In this document: positions 41,061 to 41,361 of the stretch, piece after piece
How positions within the stretch are numbered: the stretch's first letter is position 1
How the letters are laid out: each line of letters opens with the position of its first letter
Assembly (NCBI GenBank): GCA_910592005.1
Contig: CAJVPP010000193.1
Span: forward strand, 1-41,361
DNA: 41,361 nucleotides
DNA from: Funneliformis mosseae
Taxonomy: Eukaryota; Glomeromycota; Glomeromycetes; Glomerales; Glomeraceae
Reading direction: 5' to 3'
Translations under genes and position numbers: made by a program
Notes under the pieces: model-generated
Databases searched by the model: none
What the model was told of the DNA's origin: nothing
What the model saw: only the letters and a program-made list of their open reading frames with translations

Positions 41061-41217
41061 TGTCACAGGAAAAAAAAGCTCGTGACAGAACTTGTGATGC
41101 AAACGATAGGCTCTTTAGGAATTTTAGGCTAAAAAAAAGTTTTCTTGATGACTGTCACAGGTATCACGAGTGTCACAGGAAAAAATTGAGTTTCTTAACT
41201 TTTTTTTAGCATACATA

Positions 41218-41361
41218 CAGAGGGTGGACAAAAGTATCCGCACACCCTCCATAACGTGAATTAATGCTAGTAAAGTCATATGAGCGCAATAACAAATTGC
41301 GTTTACATGACACTTAAGTGTTTATTTATATTATAAAAATAAAAAGAATAACAGTTTATTT
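41218..41361. mobile_element. Tc1/mariner-like element, left end only
   Basis: Begins CAGAGGGTGGACAAAAGTAT directly after a TA, the target of Tc1/mariner elements. GGTGG(A/C)CAAAAGTATCCG is a common Tc1-type inverted-repeat pattern. It interrupts the right arm of the giant element and runs past the window end, so size, transposase and right end cannot be seen. Confidence 0.75.

Larger units (their letters stand above)
39678..41217 (-). repeat. Right inverted arm of the giant element
   Basis: Inverted counterpart of 4377-5946. It begins at the polymerase start codon and carries the same two small genes. At AGCATACATA the match stops because a Tc1/mariner-like element is inserted at the TA (41216-41217); the left arm continues (AGCATACATATATCACAC, read inward to outward). 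The true outer end of the giant element therefore lies beyond the window. Confidence 0.9.

Overview
The window looks like AT-rich nuclear DNA of a fungus, most likely an arbuscular mycorrhizal fungus of the Rhizophagus type (inference). Two genes contain clear GT-AG spliceosomal introns, and several dec­ayed genes resemble multi-copy families that I associate with Rhizophagus: F-box/LRR proteins, Crinkler-like C-termini, and a large PolB / primase-helicase / integrase gene set. No rRNA, tRNA or CRISPR array was recognised.

Most of the window (about 4.4 to 41.2 kb) is one giant, decayed, Polinton/Maverick-like element. It is bounded by inverted arms of about 1.55 kb (4377-5946 and 39678-41217). 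Reading inward from the left arm are a primase-polymerase/SF3 helicase gene (5944-8942, +) and a tyrosine-recombinase-like gene (9255-10391, +). Reading inward from the right arm is a family B DNA polymerase (35685-39680, -). Between them lie a retroviral-type integrase fused to a Vsr-like endonuclease (27823-29478, -), an A32/FtsK-like ATPase (26986-27775, -), a Gag - CCHC knuckle - retropepsin gene (29522-32946, +), a long coiled-coil protein with a membrane segment (34267-35670, +) and many small unclassified genes. Each arm carries its own pair of small cysteine/histidine-rich genes.

The decay has one striking feature. Broken genes keep long reading frames with few frameshifts, but carry many in-frame stops that fit C-to-T or G-to-A changes at Gln, Trp and Arg codons. 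Catalytic residues are lost by the same transitions (Asp to Asn, Glu to Lys, Gly to Ser, His or Cys to Tyr). In about 370 bp of aligned inverted arms I counted roughly 35 substitutions, all transitions. This looks like cytosine deamination or RIP-like hypermutation.

Region by region. 1-4377: AT-rich flank with one broken gene and two minisatellites. 4377-11333: left arm and replication genes. 11670-12749: a non-autonomous hAT-like insertion with an 8-bp target duplication, packed with hairpin-forming repeats. 12858-15035: small element genes and an F-box/LRR pseudogene. 15918-21765: a better preserved island with an EsV-1-7-type zinc protein, an intact spliced 128-aa gene, an intact spliced Crinkler-like C-terminus and two related coiled-coil/acidic genes. 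21982-27008: small conserved unknowns. 26986-39680: ATPase, integrase-endonuclease, Gag-protease, coiled-coil and PolB. 39678-41217: right arm, interrupted at a TA by a Tc1/mariner-like element that runs off the window end.

All translations and comparisons were done by hand from the sequence and from family knowledge; no database search was possible.
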